A DNA stretch of 64,000 nt, taken from NCBI RefSeq assembly GCF_000429725.1, contig NZ_AUCK01000001.1, positions 432,251 to 496,250 on the forward strand, in the 5' to 3' direction. This DNA is from Alkalicoccus chagannorensis DSM 18086. GTDB taxonomy: Bacteria; Bacillota; Bacilli; Bacillales; Salisediminibacteriaceae. A program made the translations under genes and the position numbers. The notes under the pieces were generated by a model. The model was not told the DNA's origin. It worked only from the letters and a program-made list of their open reading frames with translations, and searched no databases. Shown piece after piece: positions 1 through 9,238 of the stretch (its first letter is position 1; each line of letters begins with the position of its first letter).

Positions 1-464
1 CCGAGTGCATCGAAATCAAGGAGCAGCAGTTCGTTCCCTACGATTTCATCAACTGGGGCATAGTCGTGCTGAGCCCGATAATCGTGGATATTTCGTTCCA
101 ATTCCTGGATGGTGCTGGTCGTTCCAAGATCAATGAGGCCTGCCTGCGGCTCTTCTTCCACATGCGTCAGCACATACAGGTAGTCTCCACCATTCTCAAA
201 CGCATTTCCCGGTGGTTCACTCATATAGGATGGAACAATTTGTGAAAATTCGATAGGATACCGCTGGAAAATCGGGGTATCCGCATCTCTTGTGGCGATT
301 GGAAGCACTCCACGGTTTTCATGGAACTGGTCAACAGCTGATTGTACTCGGTCGAGCTGTTCCTGATTCGGTCCATGATTACGGCTTCGTTCTTCCTGAG
401 GATACATGCATCCTGTAAGAAGAAGGACAGCAGCAAGCAGTGAAGCGGACGGCAGGACTTTCAT
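1..464 (-). CDS. yphF: YphF-like lipoprotein, partial (C-terminus beyond window)
   Basis: The minus-strand frame opens with ATG at 464 after a GAGGG ribosome site and stays open to the window edge, giving 154 codons. Residues 1-19 are a lipoprotein signal peptide ending in the lipobox LLTGC, so the protein should be anchored to the outer face of the membrane. The visible mature part is soluble and proline-rich, with no domain I recognise. The name rests on position: in Bacillus subtilis the lipoprotein gene yphF precedes yphE and gpsA, as here. The function of YphF is unknown. Its downstream end cannot be seen. Confidence 0.7.
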   Translation of the reverse strand, partial: MKVLPSASLLAAVLLLTGCMYPQEERSRNHGPNQEQLDRVQSAVDQFHENRGVLPIATRDADTPIFQRYPIEFSQIVPSYMSEPPGNAFENGGDYLYVLTHVEEEPQAGLIDLGTTSTIQELERNIHDYRAQHDYAPVDEIVGNELLLLDFDAL

Positions 465-490
465 AACTCATCCCTCTGCTTTCTGAAATT

Positions 491-694
491 TTATTCCGGC
501 ACCGGACCACTGAAGGTCACCAATATGACAATCAATCCGGAGACGACAATGCAGACGAAACTTAAAGACAGCAGTGTATATCGAAAAAAACCTGTCAATT
601 TTTCTTTCGTGAATATAGTAATAACTACGGAGAGAAACATTAGTCCCATCGCAATAAAGGAAATCCACATTTTGAGTAATGGATCTTCAAACAT
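491..694 (-). CDS. yphE: YphE-like small membrane protein (DUF2768)
   Basis: A 67-residue protein with two transmembrane helices (about residues 10-28 and 37-62) joined by a short basic loop. Two ATG codons compete. The one at 703 directly abuts the GGGGGG ribosome site, while the one at 694 lies nine bases beyond it, so 694 is chosen. It follows yphF and precedes gpsA (minus-strand order reversed), the neighbourhood of B. subtilis yphE. No enzymatic role is known for the family. Confidence 0.75.
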   Translation of the reverse strand: MFEDPLLKMWISFIAMGLMFLSVVITIFTKEKLTGFFRYTLLSLSFVCIVVSGLIVILVTFSGPVPE

Positions 695-904
695 GTTGTT
701 CATCCCCCCTTCTCGAGCTGTTTGCGCCGCAATTATAGCATATCAGCGCAGCGGAACGCATGTTCAAACACACTTTGGTATGAAGGAAGCGAGCCTCTTC
801 TGACGAATTGTCACGATTTGTTCATAAAGAAGCATCCTGCCGACGAGGAAAACAGCGCCCACGCGTGTTTTCAGTCCATGCGGGAACAAGCACGTCTCCA
901 CGGA

Positions 905-941
905 AACCATCGCGCCGGAAGAGACTCCCGGCGCGATGGTT
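905..941. terminator. Perfect 14-bp stem-loop downstream of gpsA
   Basis: Arms 905-918 and 928-941 are perfectly complementary around a 9-base loop, 53 bases past the gpsA stop. The following bases on the minus strand are not T-rich. On the plus side only a mixed CT stretch follows. It may stop transcription or protect the 3' end of the gpsA message, but it is not a textbook intrinsic terminator. Confidence 0.5.
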
Positions 942-993
942 CCTGCTTATCTTCTTTTGATCCAGCGCCGAATCCGGAGCGGCGTTATCGCAT

Positions 994-2049
994 TTATGGT
1001 TCAAAATGGTCGAGCGGATCATCTTCCATAACGGCAGGACGACCGAGCATAAGCCCTTCTGCCTCCCGTTTTTTCACTCTTCCCATCAGCGCCTCCACGG
1101 CTTCTTTTACATCTTTTCGATGAAACAGAACCTGATGGAGCTCTTCGGTGATCGGCATCTCGACCTGCAGTTTTTCTGCAAGCTGCGCCGCTGCTTTTGT
1201 CGTTCTCATCCCTTCAACAACCATTCCCATTTCCGACTCGACCGCGTCCACGGAGTATCCTTTGCCAATCATGTTCCCAGCTCTCCAATTCCGGCTGTGG
1301 ACGGAGGTGCATGTAACAATTAAATCTCCCAGTCCGGACAAGCCGGAAAAGGTCAGCGGATCTGCTCCCATGCGTGTTCCGATCCGCGATATCTCCGCGA
1401 GCCCTCTCGTCATTAATGCCGCACGCGCGTTATCGCCGAAACCGAGCCCGTGGGTCATGCCGGAGCCGATCGCGATGATGTTTTTCAACGCACCACCGAT
1501 TTCAACGCCGATCAGATCCGGGTTCGTATAGACACGGAAGGCCTGATTCATGAACAGATCCTGGACCGCCTCGGCTGCTTCCATGTGAAGCGAGGACGCT
1601 GTAACCGTCGTCGGCTGCTGCTGCCAGACTTCCTCTGCATGACTCGGTCCGCTGAGGCAGGCGATCATGTGGTCCGGAGCATACTCATGGATAATCTGGG
1701 AAATCCGCAGGTGGGACCCTGGTTCGATTCCTTTACTGGCGTGAATGAGCAGGGCATCCGGTTCTAGATAAGGGCGCATGCGCTCCATCACATCCCGTAT
1801 CGCTTTCGTCGGGACGACAAGAACGATATGCGATGCTCCGGATACCGCCTCTTCTATAGAGGCAGTTGGATGAATGTGGCTCCCAAGAGGTGCTCCCTTC
1901 AAATATTTCGGGTTTTCTCTTGTTCGTTTCATCGTTTCAGCATGATCTTCTGATCTCGTCCATAACCTTACTTCACGATTGTTGTCATGCAGGACACTAG
2001 CCAGAGCTGTTCCCCAGCTGCCTGAACCGATTACCGCAGTGCTGCTCAT
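994..2049 (-). CDS. gpsA: Glycerol-3-phosphate dehydrogenase [NAD(P)+]
   Basis: Reduces dihydroxyacetone phosphate to sn-glycerol-3-phosphate, the backbone for phospholipid synthesis, in the cytoplasm. The 351-residue protein begins with the Rossmann dinucleotide loop GSGSWG (residues 8-13). It has the conserved SKGIE segment (Lys106) and the catalytic-lysine region GGALKN (Lys189). Length is normal for the family. A strong GGAGGAGG site precedes the ATG. It lies just downstream of plsY on the same strand. PlsY uses the product of this enzyme, so the two genes form a functional pair, probably co-transcribed with der. Confidence 0.97.
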   Translation of the reverse strand: MSSTAVIGSGSWGTALASVLHDNNREVRLWTRSEDHAETMKRTRENPKYLKGAPLGSHIHPTASIEEAVSGASHIVLVVPTKAIRDVMERMRPYLEPDALLIHASKGIEPGSHLRISQIIHEYAPDHMIACLSGPSHAEEVWQQQPTTVTASSLHMEAAEAVQDLFMNQAFRVYTNPDLIGVEIGGALKNIIAIGSGMTHGLGFGDNARAALMTRGLAEISRIGTRMGADPLTFSGLSGLGDLIVTCTSVHSRNWRAGNMIGKGYSVDAVESEMGMVVEGMRTTKAAAQLAEKLQVEMPITEELHQVLFHRKDVKEAVEALMGRVKKREAEGLMLGRPAVMEDDPLDHFEP

Positions 2050-2072
2050 GATTATTCCTCCTCCGGTCTGCT

Positions 2073-2669
2073 TTACTGTCCGAGTTTACTCTCCGTTCGG
2101 CTCCGTAACCTTTCGATATTGCTTCGATGCTTCCAGATGGATAAAACCGCAAGCAGGACGACAACGGAAGTGTATTCCCATGGGTATAGATGCCAGAAAG
2201 ACGACGTCAAGGTGATGACGGCCGTTCCTGATACAAAGATCAAGGATCCCAGCGACACATAGCGGGTAATAATGATAGAAATTATAGCTGTAATGCCTGC
2301 CGCAAGAGCCGGCAGGAATACTAGTGTCGCTAATACACCAATGGTCGTCGCAACGCCTTTACCGCCGCGGAAACCGAAATAAACAGGCCAGTTGTGCCCA
2401 ATCACAGCGGCCGCACCTGCAGCTGCTCCGGCCAGTGGGTCGCCTCCTGTCATGGACCAGCCGATCCAGACAGCGCCGATACCTTTCGCACAGTCCAGAA
2501 GCAGCACGATGACAGCCGGGCCTTTCCCGAGTACTCTCAGTGTATTCGTGGCACCGGCATTGCCACTGCCATGCTCGCGAATATCAAGCTTTTTTAACAA
2601 CTGCCCCATCAAATAGCTGAAGCTGACCGCTCCAAGCAGATAAGATATCACGATAGCTGCAATAATCAT
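2073..2669 (-). CDS. plsY: Acyl-phosphate:glycerol-3-phosphate acyltransferase
   Basis: Integral membrane enzyme that moves an acyl group from acyl-phosphate to the sn-1 position of glycerol-3-phosphate, the first committed step of phospholipid synthesis in Bacillales. The 198-residue protein has about five membrane helices. It shows the family signatures GSGNAGATN (around residue 35) and GFRGGKG in the middle. AAAGGAGGTGG precedes the ATG. It sits 23 bases upstream of gpsA, which supplies its substrate. In B. subtilis plsY lies elsewhere, so the pairing here is a local rearrangement relative to that species. Confidence 0.96.
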   Translation of the reverse strand: MIIAAIVISYLLGAVSFSYLMGQLLKKLDIREHGSGNAGATNTLRVLGKGPAVIVLLLDCAKGIGAVWIGWSMTGGDPLAGAAAGAAAVIGHNWPVYFGFRGGKGVATTIGVLATLVFLPALAAGITAIISIIITRYVSLGSLIFVSGTAVITLTSSFWHLYPWEYTSVVVLLAVLSIWKHRSNIERLRSRTESKLGQ

Positions 2670-2705
2670 GCTGATTCCACCTCCTTTCTCTAGTAAAAGG
2701 GCTGG

Positions 2706-4022
2706 TTAATCACTTTTCTTTCTCTCGAGAATTCGAATCGGCGTACCGACAAAGCCAAAGGCACGGCGCAGGTTATTTTCAATATAGCGTCTGTAGGAGA
2801 AGTGCATCAGTTCCGGATCATTGACGAATAGTACGAACGTCGGAGGTGCCACGGAAACCTGTGTTGCGTAATTAATCCTAAGCCTTCTTCCGCTGTGTCC
2901 CACTGGGGTCGGATTCGATGTGACCGCATCGACGATGACATCGTTGAGTACGTTTGTCTTGATCCGCATGTTCTGAGATTCACTCACTTCTTTCACGACC
3001 GGAAGAAGGTTGTGAAGTTTCTGCTTTGTCTTCGCGGACAGGAACACAATGGGCGCATAATCCATATATTGAAATTCGCCGCGGATTTTCTCTTCAAATT
3101 CATTCATGGTCTTGTCGTCCTTCTCGACGGCATCCCATTTGTTCACGACGATGACAACCGCTCGCCCTGCTTCGTGAGCGTACCCAGCAATCTTTTTGTC
3201 CTGTTCGATAATACCTTCTTCACCATCCAGCACCATCAGAACAACATCCGAACGGTCGATCGCTTTCAGCGCCCGCAGTACGCTGTATTTTTCCGTGGAC
3301 TCGTATACTTTCCCTTTTTTCCGCATGCCGGCTGTGTCAATGACGACATAATCCTGATCCTCTTTCGTAAATGGCGTGTCTACCGCGTCCCTTGTTGTCC
3401 CGGGAATGCTGCTGACGATGACCCGCTCTTCTCCGAGGATGGCATTCACAAGCGAGGATTTACCCACATTCGGTCGTCCGATCAGACTCATGCGGATCGT
3501 ATCCTCTTCGTATGGATCATCAGCGTCCAGCGGAAACATACTGCATGCGGCATCGAGAAGATCACCAAATCCGAGACCGTGGGACCCCGAAACCGGATAC
3601 ACGTCGCCGATACCGAGACTGTAAAACTCGTAAATTTTTTCATGCATCGAATGGTCATCCATTTTGTTCACGGCCACGATAACATCTTTATTCGAACGCT
3701 GAAGCAGCCTTGCTACTTCTTCATCGGCACTTGTCATGCCCTGCCTGCCATCGACGACGAAACAGATCACATCGGCTTCATCCACGGCAAGTTCCGCCTG
3801 CATCCTCATCTGTGTAAGAAGCGGTTCATCGGTCATTTCGATGCCACCGGTGTCAATGATAAAAAACTGATGATGGAGCCATTCCGCCGAGCTGTAAATA
3901 CGATCCCTCGTAACCCCGGGTTTATCTTCTACGATGGAAAGACGCTCTCCAATTAAACGGTTAAAAATGGTCGATTTTCCTACGTTCGGTCTTCCGACCA
4001 CAGCTAATACTGGTTTTGACAA
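2706..4022 (-). CDS. der: Ribosome-assembly GTPase Der (EngA)
   Basis: Essential GTPase needed for maturation of the 50S ribosomal subunit. The 438-residue protein has the two tandem GTPase domains that define Der, each with its own P-loop: GRPNVGKST near residue 10 and GRPNVGKSS near residue 182. NKMD and NKWD guanine-specificity motifs follow, and a C-terminal KH-like domain ends the protein. The start is a TTG after GTGGGGA; no better start is in frame. It is the first gene of the der-plsY-gpsA run. Confidence 0.97.
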   Translation of the reverse strand: MSKPVLAVVGRPNVGKSTIFNRLIGERLSIVEDKPGVTRDRIYSSAEWLHHQFFIIDTGGIEMTDEPLLTQMRMQAELAVDEADVICFVVDGRQGMTSADEEVARLLQRSNKDVIVAVNKMDDHSMHEKIYEFYSLGIGDVYPVSGSHGLGFGDLLDAACSMFPLDADDPYEEDTIRMSLIGRPNVGKSSLVNAILGEERVIVSSIPGTTRDAVDTPFTKEDQDYVVIDTAGMRKKGKVYESTEKYSVLRALKAIDRSDVVLMVLDGEEGIIEQDKKIAGYAHEAGRAVVIVVNKWDAVEKDDKTMNEFEEKIRGEFQYMDYAPIVFLSAKTKQKLHNLLPVVKEVSESQNMRIKTNVLNDVIVDAVTSNPTPVGHSGRRLRINYATQVSVAPPTFVLFVNDPELMHFSYRRYIENNLRRAFGFVGTPIRILERKKSD

Positions 4023-4246
4023 TATTGTTCCCCACTTTCTATCTTTACAAATCTATCTTTTCTGGCAGCGGCTGTCTAGACGTCCCCTTCTGAGTATTAT
4101 TTCCCCCTGTGTCAGGAGGTACAGACGGGTATAAGGCTGTTGACGGAGCTTGCCTACGTTATTATAACATGAAGCAGTGAGAACTGGGACCGTGTCCAGA
4201 GATCAGCCTTTTTTTCTTCTTTTTCTGGCTGCTCCTCTTCGGAACA

Positions 4247-5266
4247 CTACTGAGACGGCCGCTGTTCTGCCCACTCTTTTAATGAACCATGCAGCACATA
4301 CGGAACATGCCGGACGGCTTCGACCGTTTCGGTACCGAGGGCGGTCATGATAAATCGAATTTCTTCGATCATATGATTCATTCCGTCGATGACAGCTTCG
4401 GTGCCTCCTTCATTCGCCATCCGCAGGGCAGGGCCGGCCATGCCGACTGCATCTGCCCCGAGTGCAAATGATTTCACGGCATCCCCGGCATCACGAATGC
4501 CGCCTGCTGCCGTCACATGACCGCCGAATCCACGTACCTCCAACAGGCTTTCCGCCGTAGTCATCCCCCAGCTGTTGAATCCCTCGAGCGGCAGGGACCG
4601 CCGGGCGTTTTCGATAGAGGCGAAATTCGTCCCGCCTCTTCCGCCGACATCAATGCGGGAAACACCGATACTGCTCAGCTTGTTTATCGTGTCACGGCTC
4701 ATCCCGAACCCGACTTCCTTCACAATCAACGGTACTGGCAGATCACGCACCAGCTTTTCCAGTCCTGCGAGAATCCCGCTGAAGGCTCTGTCCCCTTCCG
4801 GCATGACGAGCTCCTGTACCGTGTTTAAATGAATCTGCATCGCATCAGCTTCAATCATGTCTACACAGCGTAACGCCTGTTCATATGTACAATCCATGCC
4901 GGCATTGGCGAAAATAAGACCGCTCGGGTTTTTCCTTCTAACAATGGTATAGCTGTGCTCCTGCGAAACGTCTTTCACTGCGGCTGTCTGTGAGCCTACA
5001 GCCATCGGTATCTTCAAGTATGCGGATGCCTCCGCAAGGGATTCATTCAATCGTTCCGTTTCCGTGCCTCCTCCGCCGGTCATCGCATTGATCATGACTG
5101 GATAATCCCAATCTTTCCCCTGAAACTTCTGCTTCAGATTCACGTCGGCTGCATCGGTTTCAGGAAGACTTTGATGCACAAAGCGGATGTCGTCATATCC
5201 ACCGCCCGGCGGTTCCTGATTAAGTGCATGTTTGATGTGGTCTATTTTGCGCTGGCTTCTGGACAT
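4247..5266 (-). CDS. fni: Type 2 isopentenyl-diphosphate delta-isomerase
   Basis: FMN- and NADPH-dependent enzyme interconverting isopentenyl and dimethylallyl diphosphate, the building blocks of all isoprenoids. It therefore also feeds the carotenoid pathway encoded at 58.4-62.4 kb. The protein is a TIM barrel with the glycine-rich FMN-binding segments DVGGRGGTNF and TAAGGIRDAGD. A GTG at 5275 abuts the ribosome site AGGGA, whereas ATG at 5266 is 8 bases beyond it, so 5266 is used (339 residues). Gene order der-fni-ypfD matches B. subtilis. Confidence 0.95.
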   Translation of the reverse strand: MSRSQRKIDHIKHALNQEPPGGGYDDIRFVHQSLPETDAADVNLKQKFQGKDWDYPVMINAMTGGGGTETERLNESLAEASAYLKIPMAVGSQTAAVKDVSQEHSYTIVRRKNPSGLIFANAGMDCTYEQALRCVDMIEADAMQIHLNTVQELVMPEGDRAFSGILAGLEKLVRDLPVPLIVKEVGFGMSRDTINKLSSIGVSRIDVGGRGGTNFASIENARRSLPLEGFNSWGMTTAESLLEVRGFGGHVTAAGGIRDAGDAVKSFALGADAVGMAGPALRMANEGGTEAVIDGMNHMIEEIRFIMTALGTETVEAVRHVPYVLHGSLKEWAEQRPSQ

Positions 5267-5370
5267 TGCTGCCACTCCCTTTACGATTTTACCTGCTGAC
5301 TTTCAATACCTTTATCCTAAACCGTCAGCAGAACCGGTCGGATTTTCTGCATACCGTCTAAAACATGATA

Positions 5371-5412
5371 AAGCAAGCAACGGGCAGATCAACTGCAGGC
5401 CGTTGCTTGCTA
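5371..5412 (-). terminator. Terminator of the S1-domain protein gene
   Basis: Twelve-base-pair stem (5372-5383 with 5400-5411) 27 bases past the stop of the S1-domain gene. On the minus strand it is followed by a T-rich stretch. Confidence 0.75.
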
Positions 5413-5438
5413 TCATCTAACATCGCTGATCACAGCGC

Positions 5439-6590
5439 TTATTTATACTTTTTCAGCTGATCACCAATCATATCACCGACGGAAAATCCGCCTTCATCTT
5501 CATTCTGGTAATCATCCTGCGAACCGCCGGACTGCTGTTCTTCATTGTCGTCCTGCAGGACACGGATGCTCAGGCTGATTCGTTTTTCGCCGACGTTAAC
5601 GTCGAGTACTTTCGCTTCGACGGTGTCGCCTTCAGAAAGCACTTCGCCTGGTGTTGCGATATGGCGGTTGGCAATCTGCGAAATGTGAACAAGTCCTTCT
5701 ACTCCAGGTGCCACTTCCACAAATGCACCAAAGGAAACAAGGCGCTTAACTGTACCTTCGATGACATCATCCTGTTTGATCTTAGCAGCAATCTGCTCCC
5801 AAGGCCCTGGAAGTGTATCTTTGATAGATAAAGAAATCCGTTCATTGTCCGGGTCTACGGAAAGGACTTTCACATTCACCTGATCTCCTTCAGCAACGAC
5901 ATCGGACGGCTTCTCCACATGCTGATGTGCCATCTGGGAAATATGAACAAGTCCGTCTACACCACCGATATCAACGAAGGCACCGAAGTCCGTCAATCTT
6001 TGTACGGTACCGGCAATGACGTCTCCTTCCTGAATCTTCTCCAGGGTATCTTTCTTTTTCAGCGACGCTTCTTCGTCCAGCACGGCCCGCTGAGAAAGAA
6101 TCAGCTTGTTGCGTTCTCTGTCCATTTCCACTGCTTTCAGACGCAGCGTTCTACCCTTATAAGATGAAAAATCTTCTACATAATGACGTTCTACCAGTGA
6201 TGCCGGAATGAAGCCGCGGACACCAACATCTACGACGAGGCCGCCTTTTACAACATCAGCGACTTCCGCTTCGAAAATCTCTCCACTTTCCAGCTTCTTT
6301 TCCATTTCTTCCCATGCTTTTTCAGCAGCTACTGCTTTTTTGGAGAGAACAAGCTCATCTTCTGAAAGCTTCGTTACCTTGAACTCGTGTTCTTCTCCTT
6401 CTGCGAGGACATCGCTGACTTTCTCAACATGAAGACTGGATAATTCGCTGATTGGCAGCACGCCATCCATTTTGTAGCCGACATTTACAAAAGCCTGTTT
6501 ATCCTCTACTTTTGCAATTGTACCTGTCACAAGATCTCCGACAGACAGTGAACGAAAGTCTGTCATTTCATTGTTCATTTCTTCTACCAT
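5439..6590 (-). CDS. ypfD: S1-domain RNA-binding protein (ribosomal protein S1 homologue, YpfD)
   Basis: About 383 residues with four consecutive S1 (OB-fold) RNA-binding repeats. Each carries a GDLVTGTI/GDVIAGTV-like start and a GLVHISQ-type core (two copies read GLVHISQMA and GLVHISQIA). Repeats three and four are the best conserved. The C-terminal 40 residues are acidic. Firmicute homologues have fewer repeats than proteobacterial S1 and are not stable essential ribosomal components. They are thought to bind mRNA. ATG at 6590 fits the GGGAGG site better than the in-frame TTG at 6596. It is followed by its own terminator and preceded by plsC and cmk, as in B. subtilis. Confidence 0.93.
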   Translation of the reverse strand: MVEEMNNEMTDFRSLSVGDLVTGTIAKVEDKQAFVNVGYKMDGVLPISELSSLHVEKVSDVLAEGEEHEFKVTKLSEDELVLSKKAVAAEKAWEEMEKKLESGEIFEAEVADVVKGGLVVDVGVRGFIPASLVERHYVEDFSSYKGRTLRLKAVEMDRERNKLILSQRAVLDEEASLKKKDTLEKIQEGDVIAGTVQRLTDFGAFVDIGGVDGLVHISQMAHQHVEKPSDVVAEGDQVNVKVLSVDPDNERISLSIKDTLPGPWEQIAAKIKQDDVIEGTVKRLVSFGAFVEVAPGVEGLVHISQIANRHIATPGEVLSEGDTVEAKVLDVNVGEKRISLSIRVLQDDNEEQQSGGSQDDYQNEDEGGFSVGDMIGDQLKKYK

Positions 6591-6676
6591 GGACAATTAC
6601 CTCCCTATATCCCGTCAAAACCGGGCCTATACTTCTTCACTAGTGTTACTTCTACAGTCTGTCCGCAGATTCCTGC

Positions 6677-7270
6677 TTATTTTTTATATTTATCTAAAAG
6701 ATTCTGGATTCCGTTCATGATTTCTTTCGTGGCCTCTTCAGCATCGGCCTTCTCGCGCCGTAGTTTTTCCATGTCGAGAGGCTCACCGTAGACAAGCAGC
6801 AGTTTTGAGAATGGCTTATAACTTCCGACCACCGCGCACGGTATCACAACAGCCTGCGAGCGAAGGGCAAAAAACCCTACTCCGGTCATACCTTCTCCCA
6901 ATTCTCCTGTGCGGCTGCGTGTACCTTCAGGAAAAATGCCGATCACTTCCTCCTGTTTCAATAGTGACAGCCCATTGCGAAGTGCCTGACGGTCGCTTGT
7001 TCCTCTTTTGATGGGAAAAGCGCCCAGCTTCGGCAGCAGCTGCTTCAACAATGGAGCATGAAACAGTTCCGACTTGGCCATATATCTGGTCTGCCGTTTA
7101 ATAAAGGCTCCCAGAAGCGGCGGATCCAGGTTATTAATGTGGTTACTGCAGAGCATGACCCCTTCCCCTTCCGGGATATTCTCTCTGCCCAGAATCCGGA
7201 CCCGGAAGAAAAGCCGGAAAAACGTTCTGCAGACAAACTGACCTGTAGAATATAGTTTACTCATAATCAT
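6677..7270 (-). CDS. plsC: 1-acyl-sn-glycerol-3-phosphate acyltransferase
   Basis: Membrane-associated enzyme making phosphatidic acid from lysophosphatidic acid. The 197-residue protein has an N-terminal hydrophobic segment, the catalytic HX4D motif (His44-Asp49 in NHINNLDP) and the substrate-binding motif FPEGTRSRTG. Its start overlaps the 3' end of cmk by 14 bases, so the genes are translationally coupled. A second ATG at 7264 would also overlap. Confidence 0.94.
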   Translation of the reverse strand: MIMSKLYSTGQFVCRTFFRLFFRVRILGRENIPEGEGVMLCSNHINNLDPPLLGAFIKRQTRYMAKSELFHAPLLKQLLPKLGAFPIKRGTSDRQALRNGLSLLKQEEVIGIFPEGTRSRTGELGEGMTGVGFFALRSQAVVIPCAVVGSYKPFSKLLLVYGEPLDMEKLRREKADAEEATKEIMNGIQNLLDKYKK

Positions 7271-7952
7271 TTACCCGCTTTGTGATTATTTTATACATTT
7301 TTTCAACAACTTCTTCAAGTGACATGCTTGTTGTATCAATTTCAACGGCGTCGGAAGCTTTTCGCAGTGGTGCAGTTTCACGCTCGGAGTCCAGTTTATC
7401 CCGAGAGGCAATTTCCTCTTTCAGCGTCTCCAGATCTGATTCAATCCCTTTATCCAGCTGCTCCAGATGGCGTCTCCTGGCACGCTCTTCCACTTCAGCG
7501 GTGAGAAAAAATTTAAACGACGCATCCGGCAGGACGGCGGTACCGATATCCCGGCCGTCCATCACGCAGCCGCCGCCGGAAGCCATCCGCTTCTGCTTCT
7601 CGACCATTCCGCTGCGTATTTTCTGGTGGGCTGCCGTATAGGAAACTTGATTGGTGACTTCACTGCTTCTCACTTCCTCTGTAATCCGCCTGTCATCCGC
7701 AAAGATGTCTATTTCCCCCCCGGCGGGCTTCATCACAAGTTTCATCTCCTGAAGAAGCCGCTCCAGTTCCTGTTCATTATGCACATCGACCTTCTCCTGG
7801 ACCGCTTTCCACGTCAAGGCGCGGTACATCGCCCCCGTGTCGATATAATCAAACCCAAGTCGTTCAGCCAATAGTTTCGCTGCCGTGCTCTTTCCGGCGC
7901 CGGCGGGACCATCCACCGCGATATTGGCCCTGCTGTCTGTTCTGCTGCTCAC
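7257..7952 (-). CDS. cmk: Cytidylate kinase
   Basis: Phosphorylates CMP and dCMP with ATP. The 231-residue P-loop kinase shows GPAGAGKST at residues 15-23, the lid region with GRDIGT, and a C-terminal DTTSMS segment typical of the family. The start is a GTG six bases after GGAGGG. It overlaps plsC downstream and follows the c-di-GMP receptor gene by about 30 bases, so the three genes may be one transcript. Confidence 0.96.
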   Translation of the reverse strand: MSSRTDSRANIAVDGPAGAGKSTAAKLLAERLGFDYIDTGAMYRALTWKAVQEKVDVHNEQELERLLQEMKLVMKPAGGEIDIFADDRRITEEVRSSEVTNQVSYTAAHQKIRSGMVEKQKRMASGGGCVMDGRDIGTAVLPDASFKFFLTAEVEERARRRHLEQLDKGIESDLETLKEEIASRDKLDSERETAPLRKASDAVEIDTTSMSLEEVVEKMYKIITKRVNDYE

Positions 7953-7982
7953 AACGTTCCCTCCAATAATCAGTACTTGTAT

Positions 7983-8636
7983 TTACAACCCTCGCTCTTT
8001 ATATTCCTGCTGCTTTTCAAAGATGTAGCGGACAATCTTCTGACGCATGGACTCATCAATACCGATAAATTTGAACGATCCGGTTGACCACCCGGTACCC
8101 GGAACCACTCTGACCGTCTCTGCTTTCAGTCGCAGGTATTCAATATCTCCGTTGCGGAATGGAACGGCAGACCAGATGTCAACGAGCTCTCCCTTTTTAA
8201 TAGTCAACGTCTCCGGCAGTCTTGCTGCCATCCCACCGCCGCTGATATCTATCGTCGTTGTCGTGAAAGGTTCAAATAGATCATCAGGACTATAAAAAGC
8301 AGCATCCAGCGACGTATCGAGCCGGACAAATTCCCTGCGTTGAATCCGGGTGTAATTGTCTTTCCCAGGATCTTTGAGCACCAGCATCGGCACCCGGTCT
8401 CTCGCTCTTCCAGTCACTTCCGTTCTGAAACTGTAGACAGCTTCATCCTTTCCAATAAACGAGACGTTGAACTGCGTCCCATCGAGAAAAAAACGCTGTT
8501 TATCGGTTTTTTCAGAGATTGGATAGTCTATGTAAATACGGTCCTTATCGTAATCAAGAATTTTGCTCCTGAGTTTTTCTACGCCTGATTCTTCATCTTC
8601 TGCTTCCAGATGAATCATATTCCCGACTTTAATCAA
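7983..8636 (-). CDS. ypfA: PilZ-domain c-di-GMP receptor (YpfA/DgrA-like)
   Basis: Cytoplasmic c-di-GMP receptor that in B. subtilis (YpfA/DgrA, a YcgR homologue) brakes flagellar motility. The 217-residue protein has an N-terminal YcgR-type domain and a C-terminal PilZ domain with both ligand motifs: the RxxxR arginines in RREFVR and the D/NxSxxG motif in DISGGG. Binding should therefore be intact. The open frame extends far upstream, but the TTG at 8636 has a near-perfect AGGAGG site 8 bases away and gives the normal family length and N-terminus (IKVGNMIHLE). No diguanylate cyclase is in the window. Confidence 0.9.
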   Translation of the reverse strand: MIKVGNMIHLEAEDEESGVEKLRSKILDYDKDRIYIDYPISEKTDKQRFFLDGTQFNVSFIGKDEAVYSFRTEVTGRARDRVPMLVLKDPGKDNYTRIQRREFVRLDTSLDAAFYSPDDLFEPFTTTTIDISGGGMAARLPETLTIKKGELVDIWSAVPFRNGDIEYLRLKAETVRVVPGTGWSTGSFKFIGIDESMRQKIVRYIFEKQQEYKERGL

Positions 8637-8669
8637 GCTGCTTCCTCCTCCCCCATCCGTTCCTATTCT

Positions 8670-8698
8670 ATTATGTTGGTCCCGCATACATAAATCAA
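8670..8698 (-). promoter_or_regulatory. Sigma-A-type promoter for ypfA/cmk/plsC
   Basis: On the minus strand TTGATT (8698-8693) and CATAAT (8675-8670) are separated by 17 bases. The -10 lies 33 bases before the TTG start of the PilZ gene. Confidence 0.55.
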
Positions 8699-8841
8699 GC
8701 CTTTTCAACGCCACACATACCGGACGAAAGCCTTCCATGGGCGGTATCAGCAGAAGGAATTCATGCTGGTACACCGGCCGCCGCTGCATGTCATCTACGC
8801 AGACCGGCGGCTTCTGCTGCTGCAGCGTGTCCCTCCTGGAC

Positions 8842-8882
8842 AAAAAGGCACCAGAAGATAAATCGCTTCTGGTGCCTTTTTT
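8842..8882. terminator. Bidirectional intrinsic terminator
   Basis: A 16-bp stem (8842-8857 with about 8865-8880), rich in A on one side and T on the other, so a T-run follows it on either strand. It separates the PilZ gene promoter from the small zinc-ribbon gene at 9011-9178 and probably ends that transcript. Confidence 0.85.
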
Positions 8883-9010
8883 CAACCGGTTAGCGGCTGT
8901 TCTATCGATCAAAAGCGCTCTTACCCTCTAATTCATGGGGGCGCAATCCTTCTTTCATCTATACGTACTGCTGCTAAAGCATGCTGAAGGCTGGTCCTGT
9001 TATTGGAGTG

Positions 9011-9178
9011 CTACTCGGGTGAAACATCCATGTCAAAGGCCGTTTCATTGCCGCAGACACAACGCTTAAATCCTGTATCAAAGCCTCCTGCTTCGTTCGG
9101 TCGTCCACGCAGGATATACTTCTCTCCACAGTTTTCACAACGGATGATCACTTTATAGCGCTGTTTTGTTTCAGGCAA
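9011..9178 (-). CDS. Small zinc-ribbon protein, 55 residues
   Basis: Short frame starting at TTG 9178 with an AAGGAAG site 8 bases upstream. The protein begins MPETKQRYKV. It has CENC at residues 14-17 and CVC at 40-42, spaced as in a small zinc ribbon, and an acidic tail. The cysteine pairs, the ribosome site and the terminator that follows support a real gene. No partner or function can be assigned. Comparable cysteine-rich small proteins of unknown role occur in Bacillus genomes. Confidence 0.75.
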   Translation of the reverse strand: MPETKQRYKVIIRCENCGEKYILRGRPNEAGGFDTGFKRCVCGNETAFDMDVSPE

Positions 9179-9238
9179 CGACGTCACTTCCTTTCCTTCA
9201 CTTTATTATACCACTATACAATGAAAGTGCGGCAGCAT

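Noticed and set aside
2895..3956. 353-residue plus-strand frame antisense to der
   Set aside because: It is the shadow of a highly conserved GTPase gene. It has no ribosome site, and its composition (many Phe, His and Cys) is unlike the other proteins of this genome.
8640..8912. N-terminal extension of the PilZ protein to 309 residues
   Set aside because: The extension runs through a promoter and a bidirectional terminator, and a TTG with a near-perfect ribosome site gives the normal family N-terminus.
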